Assembly: GCF_032050975.1 (NCBI RefSeq)
Contig: NZ_CP116967.1
Span: forward strand, 2,043,001 to 2,107,000
Source of the DNA: Candidatus Nitrospira allomarina
GTDB taxonomy: Bacteria; Nitrospirota; Nitrospiria; Nitrospirales; UBA8639
Direction of reading: 5' to 3'
Length of the DNA stretch: 64,000 bases
Positions 45,064-54,473 of this stretch are shown here, piece by piece. The position numbers were made by a program, and so were the translations under genes. Within the stretch, counting starts at the first letter, position 1; the number at the start of each line of letters is the position of its first letter. The notes beneath the pieces were generated by a model. The model saw only the letters and a list, made by a program, of their open reading frames with translations. It was not told where the DNA came from and made no database searches.

Positions 45064-47692
45064 GGAAATATTTGGCACCCAGCCGCATGCGTTGTTTGTC
45101 GAGGGGGATGACCATGTGATGCAATCTGCGGGAACTCAGACATTTGAGGTCGAAGTTCAGGAGCAGCATCCTGTGTCCCGAACGTTTTTAGTGACCAAAG
45201 ACTCGTTTGGATCGTTACCGGATGGTCAGAACGGGGTCTTGGGTTTTGCTCGCGATATTACGTTCCGAAAAGCCGCTGAGCTCATCATTCAGGAACGAGA
45301 AAAACGCTTCCGGGCCATTATGGAAAATGCCTATGATCTGATCACGGAAACCGATGCAGAAGGACGGTTCCTCTATGTGAGTCCAAATTTCAAAGAATCT
45401 CTCGGGTACAGCTCCCAAGATCTACTTGGTACGAGTGTCTTTGCCCCGGTTCATCCTGAGGATCGAGACAGGGTGGTGGGGGAGTTTTGTCAAGGCATGA
45501 AGACCCATGGTTCCGGCCGTTCGGTCTACCGCTATCGGCATCAGAATGGGGAGTACCACTGGTTTGAAAGCACCGGGCGAGCCTTTCAAACGGCACTTGG
45601 GGAACTGCGTGCTGTCGTCATCTCGCGAGATATTACACAGAGAAAACAATGGGAAGATGCGCTGGAGGCAATTGTTAAAGGCAATGTGATCCCCGGCTCT
45701 CCAGATTTCTTCGAAGTCCTTGTCGGTGAATTGGCGAAAGCGCTTCAGGTGCCTATGGTGTTTTTGTCAGAGCGGATTGAGGCAAATGCCAGCAAAGCCC
45801 GGACATTGGCTTTTTGGAACCACGACCATTTTGAGCCCTCAACGGTGTATGATTGTCTGGGGGGACCTTGCGAACTCGTACTTGGGGGTACCTCTGTGGA
45901 CCAGCCTTCCGGTGTTCAACAACTCTTTCCTGGCAGTGAAGCGATTCAAACTTTGAGAGTTGAGGCGTATTATGGAACGCCTCTGTTTAATTCCAAGAAT
46001 GAGGTCGTGGGAAATCTAGCGCTTTTGGATACGAATCCGCATGTTCTTTCCTCTCAAGGGCAAAATCTTTTGAAGATTTTTGCCGCACGCGCAGGAGCGG
46101 AACTGGAGCGCAAGCGGGCACAGGAAGAAGTCCAAAACAGCCAGGACAAGTATCGTGAGCTCTACGATCAGACTCCCTTAATTTATTTTACGGTGAATAG
46201 TCAGGGGATCATTCTCTCCGTCAATCAATATGGGGCTCAAGTGTTGGGGTATCGGGTTGAGGAATTGCTGGGCACCTCTGCATTCTCCGTGGTCTATGAG
46301 GAGGATCGTGGACTGTTTCAATCAGGTCTGGAGAAGGGGTTGCGTGAATCCACCAAAGGGATTCTTCCTGACTTTCGGAAAGTGAAAAAGGATGGGACCA
46401 TCATTTGGGTGAAAGAGACGATTCAGGCCATTGAGAAGCAGTCAGGGCCTCGGGTGTGGTTACTGTCTTGTGAGGATATTACAGAGCGGAAACGGACTGA
46501 AGAGGCTTTATTATTGAGTGAGATGCAATTGCGGCATACCCAAAAAATGGAGGCAATTGGCACATTGGCCGGGGGCATTGCCCATGACTTTAATAATATT
46601 TTGGGTGCGATCCTGGGATATTCCGAATTGGCGATGGCCTATGCCACACAGGATGAACGCTTAAAATCATATTTAAACGAAGTGGTGGCCGCCGGGAATC
46701 GGGCCCGTGATCTTGTGAAACAGATTTTAGCCTTTAGCCGGCGCTCGGAAAAGGATAAAGAGGCCGTTGATCTGCGATTGGTCATTCGGGATGTTCTGAA
46801 AATGGTCCGTGCCAGCTTTCCTTCCTCGATTGAAATTCGAACGTCGTTGGATCTCGAATCCACGGTGATTTATGGTGACCGGACGCAAATGCAACAAGTA
46901 ATTATGAATCTGTGTGCCAATGCAGAATATGCCATGCGGGAAGAGGGCGGTCTGTTGGAAATAGCCTTAGGCCAGGAGTGTATTCCTGAGGAAGGCATGC
47001 CGGGCCTGGGCCTATGCAAAGCCGGGTCCTACCTTCAGGTGGTGATTCGTGACTCAGGAAAGGGCATTCCGCTCGAAATGGTCGAGAGAATTTTTGAGCC
47101 ATTTTTTACCACAAAACCGGCCGGGGAGGGCACGGGACTCGGGCTGGCGGTTGTCCATGGGATTGTCCATAACCATGGGGGTGGGATTGCGGTGTCCAGT
47201 TGTCCGGGAGAGGGGACGACCTTCACGGTACTCCTGCCGCGTTTGGATGTGATTGCACCCGAAAAACCTGAGGAAGTCACTGCCTGGCCGACCGGTTCCG
47301 GAAGGGTCTTATTTGTGGATGATGAGGAAATGCTGACGCGCTGGGGGACACAATTTCTCAGCCATTTAGGCTATGCCGTTGTGGCAAGGGTCAATCCGTA
47401 TGAAGCATTAGATCTGTTTCGGGCACATCCCTCGGATTTTGATGTGGTCGTGACGGATCAAACCATGCCGACGATGAGCGGGGAGGCCTTATCTCGTGCG
47501 TTGTTAGGTATTCGAGCGGATATTCCCATTCTGTTGTGCACGGGGTTTAGCCACACCATGACTCAAGAAAAAGCCAAGCAACTCGGCATTCGGGCCTTCT
47601 TGATGAAGCCGGTCAACGGACTGTCTCTGGCTCTTGCGCTCCGGGACATCCTGGGGGAAGGTACTACTCCGGATCCCACGGTTCATTCCTGA
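45038..47692 (+). CDS. Multi-PAS hybrid histidine kinase, C-terminal part (frameshifted)
   Basis: From about codon 7 it continues the kinase: rest of PAS2, PAS3 (about 90-205), a GAF domain (about 208-365), PAS4 (about 370-490), HisKA with phospho-acceptor H516 (GGIAHDFNN), a HATPase domain (GTGLGLAVVHGIVHNHGG), and a C-terminal receiver domain with FVDDEE and D807 (VVTDQTMP). Cytoplasmic throughout. The first few codons, before the A6 tract, overlap the other frame. The intact protein would have about 1140 residues. Signals are unknown. The receiver makes it a hybrid kinase that needs a phosphorelay partner, or acts on its own receiver. Confidence 0.9.
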   Translation: MRSSEKTDEEIFGTQPHALFVEGDDHVMQSAGTQTFEVEVQEQHPVSRTFLVTKDSFGSLPDGQNGVLGFARDITFRKAAELIIQEREKRFRAIMENAYDLITETDAEGRFLYVSPNFKESLGYSSQDLLGTSVFAPVHPEDRDRVVGEFCQGMKTHGSGRSVYRYRHQNGEYHWFESTGRAFQTALGELRAVVISRDITQRKQWEDALEAIVKGNVIPGSPDFFEVLVGELAKALQVPMVFLSERIEANASKARTLAFWNHDHFEPSTVYDCLGGPCELVLGGTSVDQPSGVQQLFPGSEAIQTLRVEAYYGTPLFNSKNEVVGNLALLDTNPHVLSSQGQNLLKIFAARAGAELERKRAQEEVQNSQDKYRELYDQTPLIYFTVNSQGIILSVNQYGAQVLGYRVEELLGTSAFSVVYEEDRGLFQSGLEKGLRESTKGILPDFRKVKKDGTIIWVKETIQAIEKQSGPRVWLLSCEDITERKRTEEALLLSEMQLRHTQKMEAIGTLAGGIAHDFNNILGAILGYSELAMAYATQDERLKSYLNEVVAAGNRARDLVKQILAFSRRSEKDKEAVDLRLVIRDVLKMVRASFPSSIEIRTSLDLESTVIYGDRTQMQQVIMNLCANAEYAMREEGGLLEIALGQECIPEEGMPGLGLCKAGSYLQVVIRDSGKGIPLEMVERIFEPFFTTKPAGEGTGLGLAVVHGIVHNHGGGIAVSSCPGEGTTFTVLLPRLDVIAPEKPEEVTAWPTGSGRVLFVDDEEMLTRWGTQFLSHLGYAVVARVNPYEALDLFRAHPSDFDVVVTDQTMPTMSGEALSRALLGIRADIPILLCTGFSHTMTQEKAKQLGIRAFLMKPVNGLSLALALRDILGEGTTPDPTVHS
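45051..45056 (+). other. A6 tract at frameshift site 2
   Basis: Six A after ATCGG. Five A would restore the PAS2 reading frame. Same direction of shift (+1) as at 14048-14053. Confidence 0.8.
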
Positions 47693-47815
47693 CGGGTCAT
47701 CTGACATTAATCCACCATTATGGTCGTTGTTCCGCGCTCTTGAATGGTTTGTGAGAGATCGGCCGACCTTTCAGCCACGTGCCACCGCAGGCGATTCTCC
47801 TCAGCAGGTGTGTGG

Positions 47816-48151
47816 TTATTTCACTTCAACCTCGATTGAATCAGTCGTGTCAAGAAGTTCATGGTCATGATCGGCCACCTTGACCGTGATCAGATGCTTG
47901 CCCGGAGGCAGTCCTTTGAGGGTGCCTTTGAATCCTTTTTGGTATTGGCCATCAACATAGGCATGTATATGGTCGCCTTTGGTGCCCTTTTGTAACGTAT
48001 ACGTGAGTTCAACGGTCGATCCGACGATTTCGCCATTGCGCGGGGAGGTAATCGTCAGTTGAGATCCTTCCTTTTCCCCGGCAGAAGCCGACAACCCACC
48101 CATAGCGATAACGCTTCCCACGATTGCCACTTGGAAAATCCAGGATTTCAT
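47816..48151 (-). CDS. Small secreted Ig-like-fold protein
   Basis: 111 residues. A signal peptide ends near ASAGE (residues 22-26). The remainder looks like a beta sandwich with ITSPRNGEIV and a histidine-bearing DHIHAYVDGQYQKGF, then a HDHELLDTTDS turn. Three to four histidines could bind a metal, which is only a suggestion. It converges with the kinase gene. I do not recognise a named family. Confidence 0.65.
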   Translation of the reverse strand: MKSWIFQVAIVGSVIAMGGLSASAGEKEGSQLTITSPRNGEIVGSTVELTYTLQKGTKGDHIHAYVDGQYQKGFKGTLKGLPPGKHLITVKVADHDHELLDTTDSIEVEVK

Positions 48152-48942
48152 ACGTCTCTCCTTGGTCTTCGAAAGTTTTATTGAATGAAGTTTTCTATGA
48201 GGGTGACAACCGGGGAATTATTGCCGAAAAAATTCTGGAGGGCAAGATTTCATGAAGCTCGAAATGCGAATAGACCAGAAGGTTGGGTTCATCAATAAAA
48301 AATGACATAAGTCTGGTGGAAAACAGAAAGAGACAAGGCTTTGTCAAATTGTTTTAAGTCAATGAATTTGCGTGAACAGGTGCTCCCATTGCGAAATGGT
48401 AGCCATACTGGGTTGCTCACCGGGGTTCGCGTGGCTCTATTTGAGCCGGGTTTCGTCCCGGTGGCCGAGGTCCTTTTGTTTCGGGAAAAGGACCCAAACA
48501 GCGGTCGCGCTCCTCGAGACGCACTATGCAAACGGACGCCCCGTCCGGCCGCATTGGAGGGGACGGACGCGAGCCACGGAAGAGCGGGCCAACTCGCGGG
48601 GCTCAGACAAGGCCCGCGGGAAGATTAAGAGCGTCCGTCCCGAGGGCCGGATGGCAGGCGTCAAAAGCTAAGAGGAAAGGGATGGAATTATAATCAATGC
48701 GCAACTGTTTTCCGAAATCAGCAACATCATGTTGAAGGTGGCCGACGAGTCGGTGACGAATGGGAAGATTGAACAGGGTTTCTCAAGCTTTGAAAAGTGG
48801 GGGTGCGATTTTTTAAAAAAAGCTGCGCCAAGGGCATTCTATGAGGAATAATCTGAACAGTGCATTTTGGGGCCCGAAAAGAGTCCTTGATCCTTCTGGT
48901 GGAACTCAGACGGTGCGACTACATCTCGAAGGGGAAAAAGCC
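48152..48942. other. 791-base gap with GC-rich repeat
   Basis: 48152-48360 is AT-rich, 48400-48672 is GC-rich (see the repeat entry), and the last 270 bases hold no recognisable gene. Frames in the GC-rich part look like by-products of composition. Confidence 0.5.
48400..48672. repeat. GC-rich dispersed repeat, copy 2
   Basis: It shares a 16-of-17 core with the first copy (48601-48617). A perfect 9-bp hairpin is formed by GGTCCTTTT (48469-48477) and AAAAGGACC (48486-48494), and a 5-bp one by CCGGG and CCCGG at 48446-48461. CCCGCGGG (48613-48620) is palindromic. Such stacks of hairpins are typical of repetitive extragenic elements. Confidence 0.5.
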
Positions 48943-49416
48943 TTAGAGGTATCTTGCGGAGGAGTATTTGTTGGTCGTTGATTGATGGATGTCAAATTTC
49001 GTGACCCAGTCTACGGCATTACAGAGTTCTTGGAAATCCAGGGGCTTTTCAAAGACCCGATTAACTCCGTTTTTAAATGCGCGAAGACGGACAATGTGGG
49101 ATAATTCGGCAGTTATCAGAAAAATGGAGAGAATTTCCTGTGAATATTTATGATTGACTTGCTCAATGAAATCAAGTCCATCCATCTGGGGCATGTTGTT
49201 GTCGGTAATGATGATGGAGACGGACTCATTCCGCAAAATTTCAAGCCCTTCCATACCATTTCCTGCTTCTGAACACATATACCCCCGAAGCTCTAAAAAT
49301 TCTTTCAGGCAGGTTCGATGATGTCGATCATCATCAACTAACAGGATTCGGTCTTTGATGGGAACCTTGGGAGGGCCGGATTTTGGTGAATGCTGATACA
49401 CGCCTAAAATTTTCAT
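48943..49416 (-). CDS. Single-domain response regulator
   Basis: 157 residues. Receiver domain at about 22-145 with VDDDRHH acidic pair, phospho-acceptor aspartate in IIITDNNMP, threonine in FLITAEL and lysine in FEKPLD. No output domain, so it signals by protein contact, for instance in a phosphorelay. The hybrid kinase at 44275 is the nearest candidate partner, though that is only proximity. Confidence 0.85.
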   Translation of the reverse strand: MKILGVYQHSPKSGPPKVPIKDRILLVDDDRHHRTCLKEFLELRGYMCSEAGNGMEGLEILRNESVSIIITDNNMPQMDGLDFIEQVNHKYSQEILSIFLITAELSHIVRLRAFKNGVNRVFEKPLDFQELCNAVDWVTKFDIHQSTTNKYSSARYL

Positions 49417-50814
49417 GATGTTTTACAATTATTGGTGTCGAAATGATCTCTCTCAAAGGGTGGCGGAGGGACTTTTGAGAAGGTGGCTGATGAGGAGACC
49501 AGACTTCGGGTGCGGTCGAAATCGTAGTTCCCCTGAAACCAGTCCCTCCGCCGAGGCTCATAAAGTGGCGCTCAATTCCAGTTTTGCCATGTTTCAAATT
49601 AATTAATAGGACATCCGAACCACGCTGGTCTCCATATCATTGAGCTAGTTAATGAAACGGCAAATTCAAAAATTTACTTGCCCCATATTATTGGCGAGTT
49701 GCCATAGTCGAGGAATTTAAATGCAAAGGGTGTTCCATGTAATTTTTTTTATAAAAATTCAGTATTTTCAAATGGTTGCAAATTGCCTTGGTATAGGATT
49801 TGTTAAAAGTCATGCAGGTGAAACCCTACAGGACGCAGTCGACTTCCTTCAGAAATACCGGGGCGTACGGGTAAGAACCAGTCATGGACTTTACGATCGT
49901 TTAATTTATCAATCAATGGATGACATTCATCCGTCGCCTCACTGAAGGGAAGCATTTAGTAGGCCTGCTGGAGCTTGGGAAAAGCATACTATGAACGCCA
50001 GAAGTAGAGGAGTTCCGGCACTCATATATTGAAAAGGGAAAAATATGAGAAAAAATTTCACAGTTCTGGAAATGGATGAATGAGTGACCGACGAGCGGTG
50101 AGTCATGAACATGAATCAAAAAGTTCCGTTCTTACATTAGGATTGAGCTGGCTCAAAATAGTCTCGAATTTGGGCTGACAGTCTACCTCATTATGAACTC
50201 AGGCGTTTTGCTTGGAGTGCTGTTTCGACGTTGCACTGAAAATTCGATAGAGGCTCGCCCTTCGGGGAACCTTCTTTGGTGGCCATCTTGGAGAAATTTA
50301 AAGCTCTACAAACGCTTTGGTATTCCGGTCTCATGTTGCCAATAGTTGGTAAATGCCATTCTCTGAAAAAATCCTGACGAAATGGATACGGAATATTTGA
50401 TAGATGTTCCGGATAAACAAAACAGTATTCATAGTTGGGGAAGCCACCAAGCTATCGTGATGCAGCATAAAGAAATGTTCGACAGGGCAAGGCTTGATTC
50501 ATTGAAGGTGAAAAAGATCAGGTAAAAAGGTTGTTTTACGAAGGATTTTCAGGTAGCTTTCCACGCAGGATCCTTGACCCTGATCCTACCCAAAGACCTT
50601 CTTAAGTGAGGAGACTGGAGTAGTGGTCAGGAATGCCACATTTGAGTTCTTGACACAATTCGAAGGGACTGCATACAGTTTTGAAATAAGATTATTATGA
50701 GGAAAGACAGAGTCCTTACTTACAGTAATTCTTGAAGGGCATGGGGAATCAAATTGAATGGGATGTAGCCGAAGCATCCGTCAGTCAAGAAAGGGAAATG
50801 GTGGAGGTAAAAAC
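49417..50814. other. 1.4-kb gene-poor region
   Basis: AT-rich with no recognisable gene on either strand. Small frames exist at 49721-49945 (+) and 50382-50525 (+, 47 codons beginning MDTEYLIDVPDKQN); neither has a ribosome site and neither is recognised. GGTGGAGG at the end serves pal. It may be decayed coding DNA or hold an unrecognised RNA gene. Confidence 0.4.
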
Positions 50815-51756
50815 ATGATCGAAGTATTGTCTTTTTCGAATGTAAGGAGAGTAGGGAAATTTGGCCTATTGGGCGGATGCCTGATTGCGATAATGGCGGG
50901 GTGTAGTTCCAAACTACAAACGACCGTTGTTAGTGTGACTGAACCTCCTGCTAAGCCCCAGGTGGCAAAGGTTGAACCTGAGGCACCACCTGTTGAGGCG
51001 GCTGTTCAGTCACCCGTGCAAGCTGAAACGTTCATTGGGGTTCCGCCTATGGACATTCCTGTTGAAGAGCCTGCCCGCGCGGTTATTCGGCCTTCGGCTA
51101 CTGCTGATATTTTTGCCACTCCTCGAACGACAGTCGTCGAACCTGCTGCCTCTTCGCCTCTTGAAGCTCCTCTGATCGCTGAACCCGTGATTCCTCCGTC
51201 TCCTATACCAACCACGCCAGGCCAGGCTTTTCCTCAAGAATCACAAGAGGTTGGGATCCCGCCGATTGCGCTTGAACCGGAAATGCCGGCAAGACCGGTA
51301 ATTCGGGAAGACGCGGCTCCGCCGGAACAAATGATCGCTCGGGTGGAACCCGAGGCGGACAAATCGGCCCAGCAATCCCCAGCGCTGCCCGAAGTGATTG
51401 AAAAGAAGACGGAAGCTCTGCTCAAATCTTTAGGAGATATTTATTTCGATTATGACCGATTTTCTATTCGGGCGGATGCGATCTCCGTTCTGAAAGAAAA
51501 TGCCCAAGCACTGGCTTCCGGCTTGGCGAATAACAAGATTGTGATCGAAGGACATTGTGATCAGCGTGGCACGGAAAGTTATAATATGGTGCTTGGTGAG
51601 CGACGAGCCAATGCAGTGAGGGAATATTTAGTGGATTTGGGCGTCCCCAGTGAAAATCTGCAGGTTGTGAGTTACGGAAAAGAGAAGCCGTTTTGCACCG
51701 ATCAGAATGAAGAGTGCTGGCAGGAAAACCGACGTGGGCATTTTGTCGTGCAGTAA
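50815..51756 (+). CDS. pal: Pal-type OmpA-family lipoprotein
   Basis: 313 residues from ATG 50815, preceded by GGTGGAGG. The signal peptide ends in a lipobox (IMAGC), so it is an acylated lipoprotein. A proline-rich region (about 40-210) makes it much longer than classic Pal. The OmpA domain is at about 205-313 (IYFDYDRFSIRADA, VIEGHCDQRGTESYN, ERRANAVREYL), which binds peptidoglycan. It tethers the outer membrane. No tol genes are near. Confidence 0.9.
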   Translation: MIEVLSFSNVRRVGKFGLLGGCLIAIMAGCSSKLQTTVVSVTEPPAKPQVAKVEPEAPPVEAAVQSPVQAETFIGVPPMDIPVEEPARAVIRPSATADIFATPRTTVVEPAASSPLEAPLIAEPVIPPSPIPTTPGQAFPQESQEVGIPPIALEPEMPARPVIREDAAPPEQMIARVEPEADKSAQQSPALPEVIEKKTEALLKSLGDIYFDYDRFSIRADAISVLKENAQALASGLANNKIVIEGHCDQRGTESYNMVLGERRANAVREYLVDLGVPSENLQVVSYGKEKPFCTDQNEECWQENRRGHFVVQ

Positions 51757-52114
51757 GAGTTTTAAGTCAATTTGGCTAGAAAGGTGTCTTGGGGGGGCGT
51801 CTGGAATGGAGAACTGAGGAGTCAATTCTTCATAGGGAGCCTGTCTTGTCCATTGTTTATACTCCCCCATTTAGAATTATCGGAAGTCTGCTGATTCTTC
51901 TGTTTGAGCCTTATATCTTCCGTATCCAGCCGCTGATTCATCCTTCGGTCTATCCCCATTACAGATAACTGACTCCAGATTTTTCCCCATGAACAGAGCT
52001 CGCCTCAATGCACTTATGGCAGTCAGCCAGGCCTAAAAAAGAGAATGCCATAAGGCCGGGACCTTTCTATGGGCTTCATTTTATATGACCGGTTTGTCAA
52101 GAAAGGTGCAGGGA
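51757..52114. other. 358-base intergenic stretch
   Basis: No convincing gene. A 40-codon hydrophobic frame at 51847-51969 (TTG start) is unsupported by a ribosome site. Confidence 0.4.
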
Positions 52115-52441
52115 ATGGAACTATGTCAAAATCTGTTCGCCAATATTCCGGAACACTTTGATCACGAATTGACGAGTGAGGTATTGAGGAGTCGTTCCGT
52201 ACGAATTGAACGGATAGTGTCACGGGGCCAGGCGTCTCCACCAGACTTTTGGTATGACCAGGCCGAGCATGAATGTGTTGTGGTACTGGCAGGAAAAGCT
52301 ACACTCAAAATTGAGGGACAACCTGAAATGATGCTTGGTCCCGGGGATACGCTTTATCTTTCCGCCCATACCAGGCATCGTGTGGAATGGACCGATCCCC
52401 AACAAGATACGATCTGGCTTGCAGTGTATTGGAGGGACTGA
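52115..52441 (+). CDS. Cupin-domain protein
   Basis: 108 residues from ATG 52115, with AAAGG upstream; an in-frame ATG at 52085 is possible. The cupin barrel is visible: EHECVVVLAGKATLKIEG, GDTLYLSAHTRHRVEW. Residues E, H and H could hold a metal. The function is unknown. Confidence 0.8.
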   Translation: MELCQNLFANIPEHFDHELTSEVLRSRSVRIERIVSRGQASPPDFWYDQAEHECVVVLAGKATLKIEGQPEMMLGPGDTLYLSAHTRHRVEWTDPQQDTIWLAVYWRD

Positions 52442-52548
52442 GCCTTTTGCCGGAGCGCAAGCTTAGTCCCCGGGCATACGTTCCTCTGTGTCAGGTTCAA
52501 TGTTCAGCGTGCTCATGAGTCGGTGCCCCGGTAAATGGGCGAGAATAT

Positions 52549-52695
52549 TCAGTTGAATGCAAGAATAATGAAAGGGGCGATAAGCCAGAATGCTCCTTTG
52601 ACCAAGAAAAAGACCACTCCATACCATCCAAACTTTTTTATCCAGATAGGTTCCTGTAAAGATTTCTGGAATATCCCGGTTTTCAATGTGCGCAT
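52549..52695 (-). CDS. Small membrane protein downstream of MddA-like gene
   Basis: 48 residues, below the usual gene-calling size. ATG at 52693-52695, with GAAGGGAA upstream. One hydrophobic helix (about residues 25-47; GWYGVVFFLVKGAFWLIAPF) follows a basic N-terminus. It sits 82 bases after the MddA-like gene and the 14-bp hairpin lies between. A possible partner of MddA in the membrane, but this is inference. Confidence 0.55.
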   Translation of the reverse strand: MRTLKTGIFQKSLQEPIWIKKFGWYGVVFFLVKGAFWLIAPFIILAFN

Positions 52696-52728
52696 GGTTG
52701 TCTTCCCTTCACCGGTAAAGAGATGAAG

Positions 52729-52763
52729 CCCTCCGCTGCGTGGGTTTTTCACGCAGCGGAGGG
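52729..52763. terminator. 14-bp perfect hairpin
   Basis: CCCTCCGCTGCGTG (52729-52742), 7-base loop, CACGCAGCGGAGGG (52750-52763). On the - strand it lies just past the MddA-like gene and before the small membrane protein. No long T-run follows, so it may be a partial terminator or an mRNA-stabilising structure. Confidence 0.6.
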
Positions 52764-52777
52764 TGTGCTTTTGGCCT

Positions 52778-53551
52778 TCATGTAGCCATCGTCCCTGAGG
52801 TTTGAGGTTTCCCCACGATGCTCCCTCCGAATAGCCGTGGAATAAGTTTGGGTACTCGTTCTTGATAATCTGTATACGCCTCTCCATGGAAAGCCACCAA
52901 ATCCTTCTCTTCCCATTGAATGGCCATCAGGATATAGATGGTTGTCGTCACCGAAAAGACCAGATGGGCAACCGTCATTGTGGGAGTGGCCCAGAAGGCC
53001 AAGAGCCAACCGACATAGAGAGGATGGCGTACCTGCCGATACAGGGCCGGGGTTTTAAACGGTAATGGTGTGTACTCTTGTTTTCGCAGATAGAGCCAGA
53101 CCTGCCGCATACCGAACAAATCAAAATGATTGATGAGGAATGTGGCGATGAGAATTAATCCCCAACCCGCCGCAAACAGGCCATACAGCAGACCCTGCCC
53201 GACTGGGTCTTGAATATGCCAAATCCAGCCTCCCATGGGTTGCCAGGCATAAAACAAGAGAGCCAGTGCAATGTTGGTACAGAACACATAGGTGCTACGT
53301 TCAATGGGTTTGGGAATATATTGTGTCCACCATTGTTTAAAGGTCTGCCGGGCCATGACGCTATGCTGGACCGCAAAAATCCCCAACAGAAACGAATTGA
53401 TGGCCAGAGCCTGCCAGACTGGAACCCCGGGTTGGCCATCAATGGTATTGGAGACGCCAAAATTTCCCAGAAAGCCTACGGTATATAAAAAGATGCCTAG
53501 AAAAGATAGGTAGCACAGGGTGCCATAGATAAAAAATGCTAGACGTTTCAT
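52778..53551 (-). CDS. mddA: MddA-like thiol S-methyltransferase (membrane)
   Basis: 257 residues, five or six membrane helices. The sequence has the MddA layout: GFLGNFGVSNTID, LLGIFAVQHSVMAR, IERSTYV, and the RHPLYVGWLLAFWATP block that binds SAM in this superfamily. MddA converts methanethiol to dimethyl sulfide. AAGGAG precedes the ATG. It lies 80 bases after the OsmC gene and is probably in the same operon, under the sigma-54 promoter at 54399-54414. Confidence 0.8.
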   Translation of the reverse strand: MKRLAFFIYGTLCYLSFLGIFLYTVGFLGNFGVSNTIDGQPGVPVWQALAINSFLLGIFAVQHSVMARQTFKQWWTQYIPKPIERSTYVFCTNIALALLFYAWQPMGGWIWHIQDPVGQGLLYGLFAAGWGLILIATFLINHFDLFGMRQVWLYLRKQEYTPLPFKTPALYRQVRHPLYVGWLLAFWATPTMTVAHLVFSVTTTIYILMAIQWEEKDLVAFHGEAYTDYQERVPKLIPRLFGGSIVGKPQTSGTMAT

Positions 53552-53631
53552 GATCGTAGCTCCTTTTTGATTCGGACATGTAGGGGCCGGCTGCTTCAGG
53601 TTGGGCTTGAGGCAATCAGCTATGTCTCTTG

Positions 53632-54201
53632 TCAGTTAGTCCCTTTCGTATTCACTGAAATGGCCACCGGAACGGGATTGGATACAATGTCGAATACCGG
53701 TGAATAATTCGTCAATTCCCGAAGTGTCTCGGCTGGGGCGTCACTTTTGACGGTGAAATGAACCCGGAGATTTTGATAGCCCGGTCGAACGTCTTTGGAC
53801 AACCCCAGAAACCCGCGAAAATCCAGGTCGCCCTCTAACCTGGATTCCACTGAGTCGATTTTGATGCCTTGAGCGGCCGCATGATAGACCATCGACGTGG
53901 TTAAGCAGGACGCCAGGGCATGCAACACACACTCCACCGGGTTGGCTCCCTGATCTTCTCCTAACAAGACGGGCGGTTCATCGGCATCAAGCACAAACGG
54001 TTCGGTTCGGGTCGTATCTTCCTTGCCCACTCCGTAAAACTCCTTGATCGTGGTGCGATTGTGCCCCCCATTGACCCAGTTGTTGGTGGCCCGGAACTGA
54101 AATTTGGCCAGACCAGGTTCGCCTTGAATGGCATGGATATTGGCCCCTAATTGTTCGACGTTGACCCCATTGATGGTTGATGTTGTAGCGATTGATGACA
54201 T
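53632..54201 (-). CDS. OsmC-family peroxiredoxin-like protein
   Basis: 189 residues from ATG at 54199-54201, with AGGAGG seven bases upstream. A longer version from ATG 54331-54333 (44 more residues) also has a site (AGGA). OsmC fold: NPVECVLHALASCLTTSM carries the two redox cysteines. OsmC reduces organic peroxides, and some members handle sulfur compounds. It is the first gene after the sigma-54 promoter and precedes mddA. Confidence 0.88.
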   Translation of the reverse strand: MSSIATTSTINGVNVEQLGANIHAIQGEPGLAKFQFRATNNWVNGGHNRTTIKEFYGVGKEDTTRTEPFVLDADEPPVLLGEDQGANPVECVLHALASCLTTSMVYHAAAQGIKIDSVESRLEGDLDFRGFLGLSKDVRPGYQNLRVHFTVKSDAPAETLRELTNYSPVFDIVSNPVPVAISVNTKGTN

Positions 54202-54398
54202 GGCACATCCTCCTGGTTGAGTGTGAAACAGCATATGAAAAAAAAGTTGATCCGCCTGACGGCACATCTCCTGAAGGTTCCGCTTTTCAGCTGGCGTCTG
54301 AGAGTTTAATTCTCGCTCATCCTGACTCGTCATGATGTTCCTGCCTGCTCCGTTAAGAACCTGCTTGATATGTGATGTCTTTCATGTCGTAGATATTT

Positions 54399-54414
54399 TG
54401 CAGGGGAGGTGCCA
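54399..54414 (-). promoter_or_regulatory. Sigma-54 (-24/-12) promoter for OsmC-mddA
   Basis: Reading the - strand: TGGCACCTCCCCTGCA from 54414 to 54399. The GG (-24) and GC (-12) doublets are 10 bases apart, as sigma-54 needs. It matches the consensus TGGCACR-N4-TTGCW at all but two positions. Transcription would start near 54388, before both possible OsmC starts. Confidence 0.75.
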
Positions 54415-54473
54415 GCCTGAAAAATTTTGATAAAATACATAAAAACAATGTTTTGTAATGTCAGGAGGGGAAA

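Noticed and set aside
48341-48671. Two overlapping 95-99 codon frames in the GC-rich block
   Set aside because: They are arginine-rich with no ribosome site and fit the base composition of a repeat element, not a protein.
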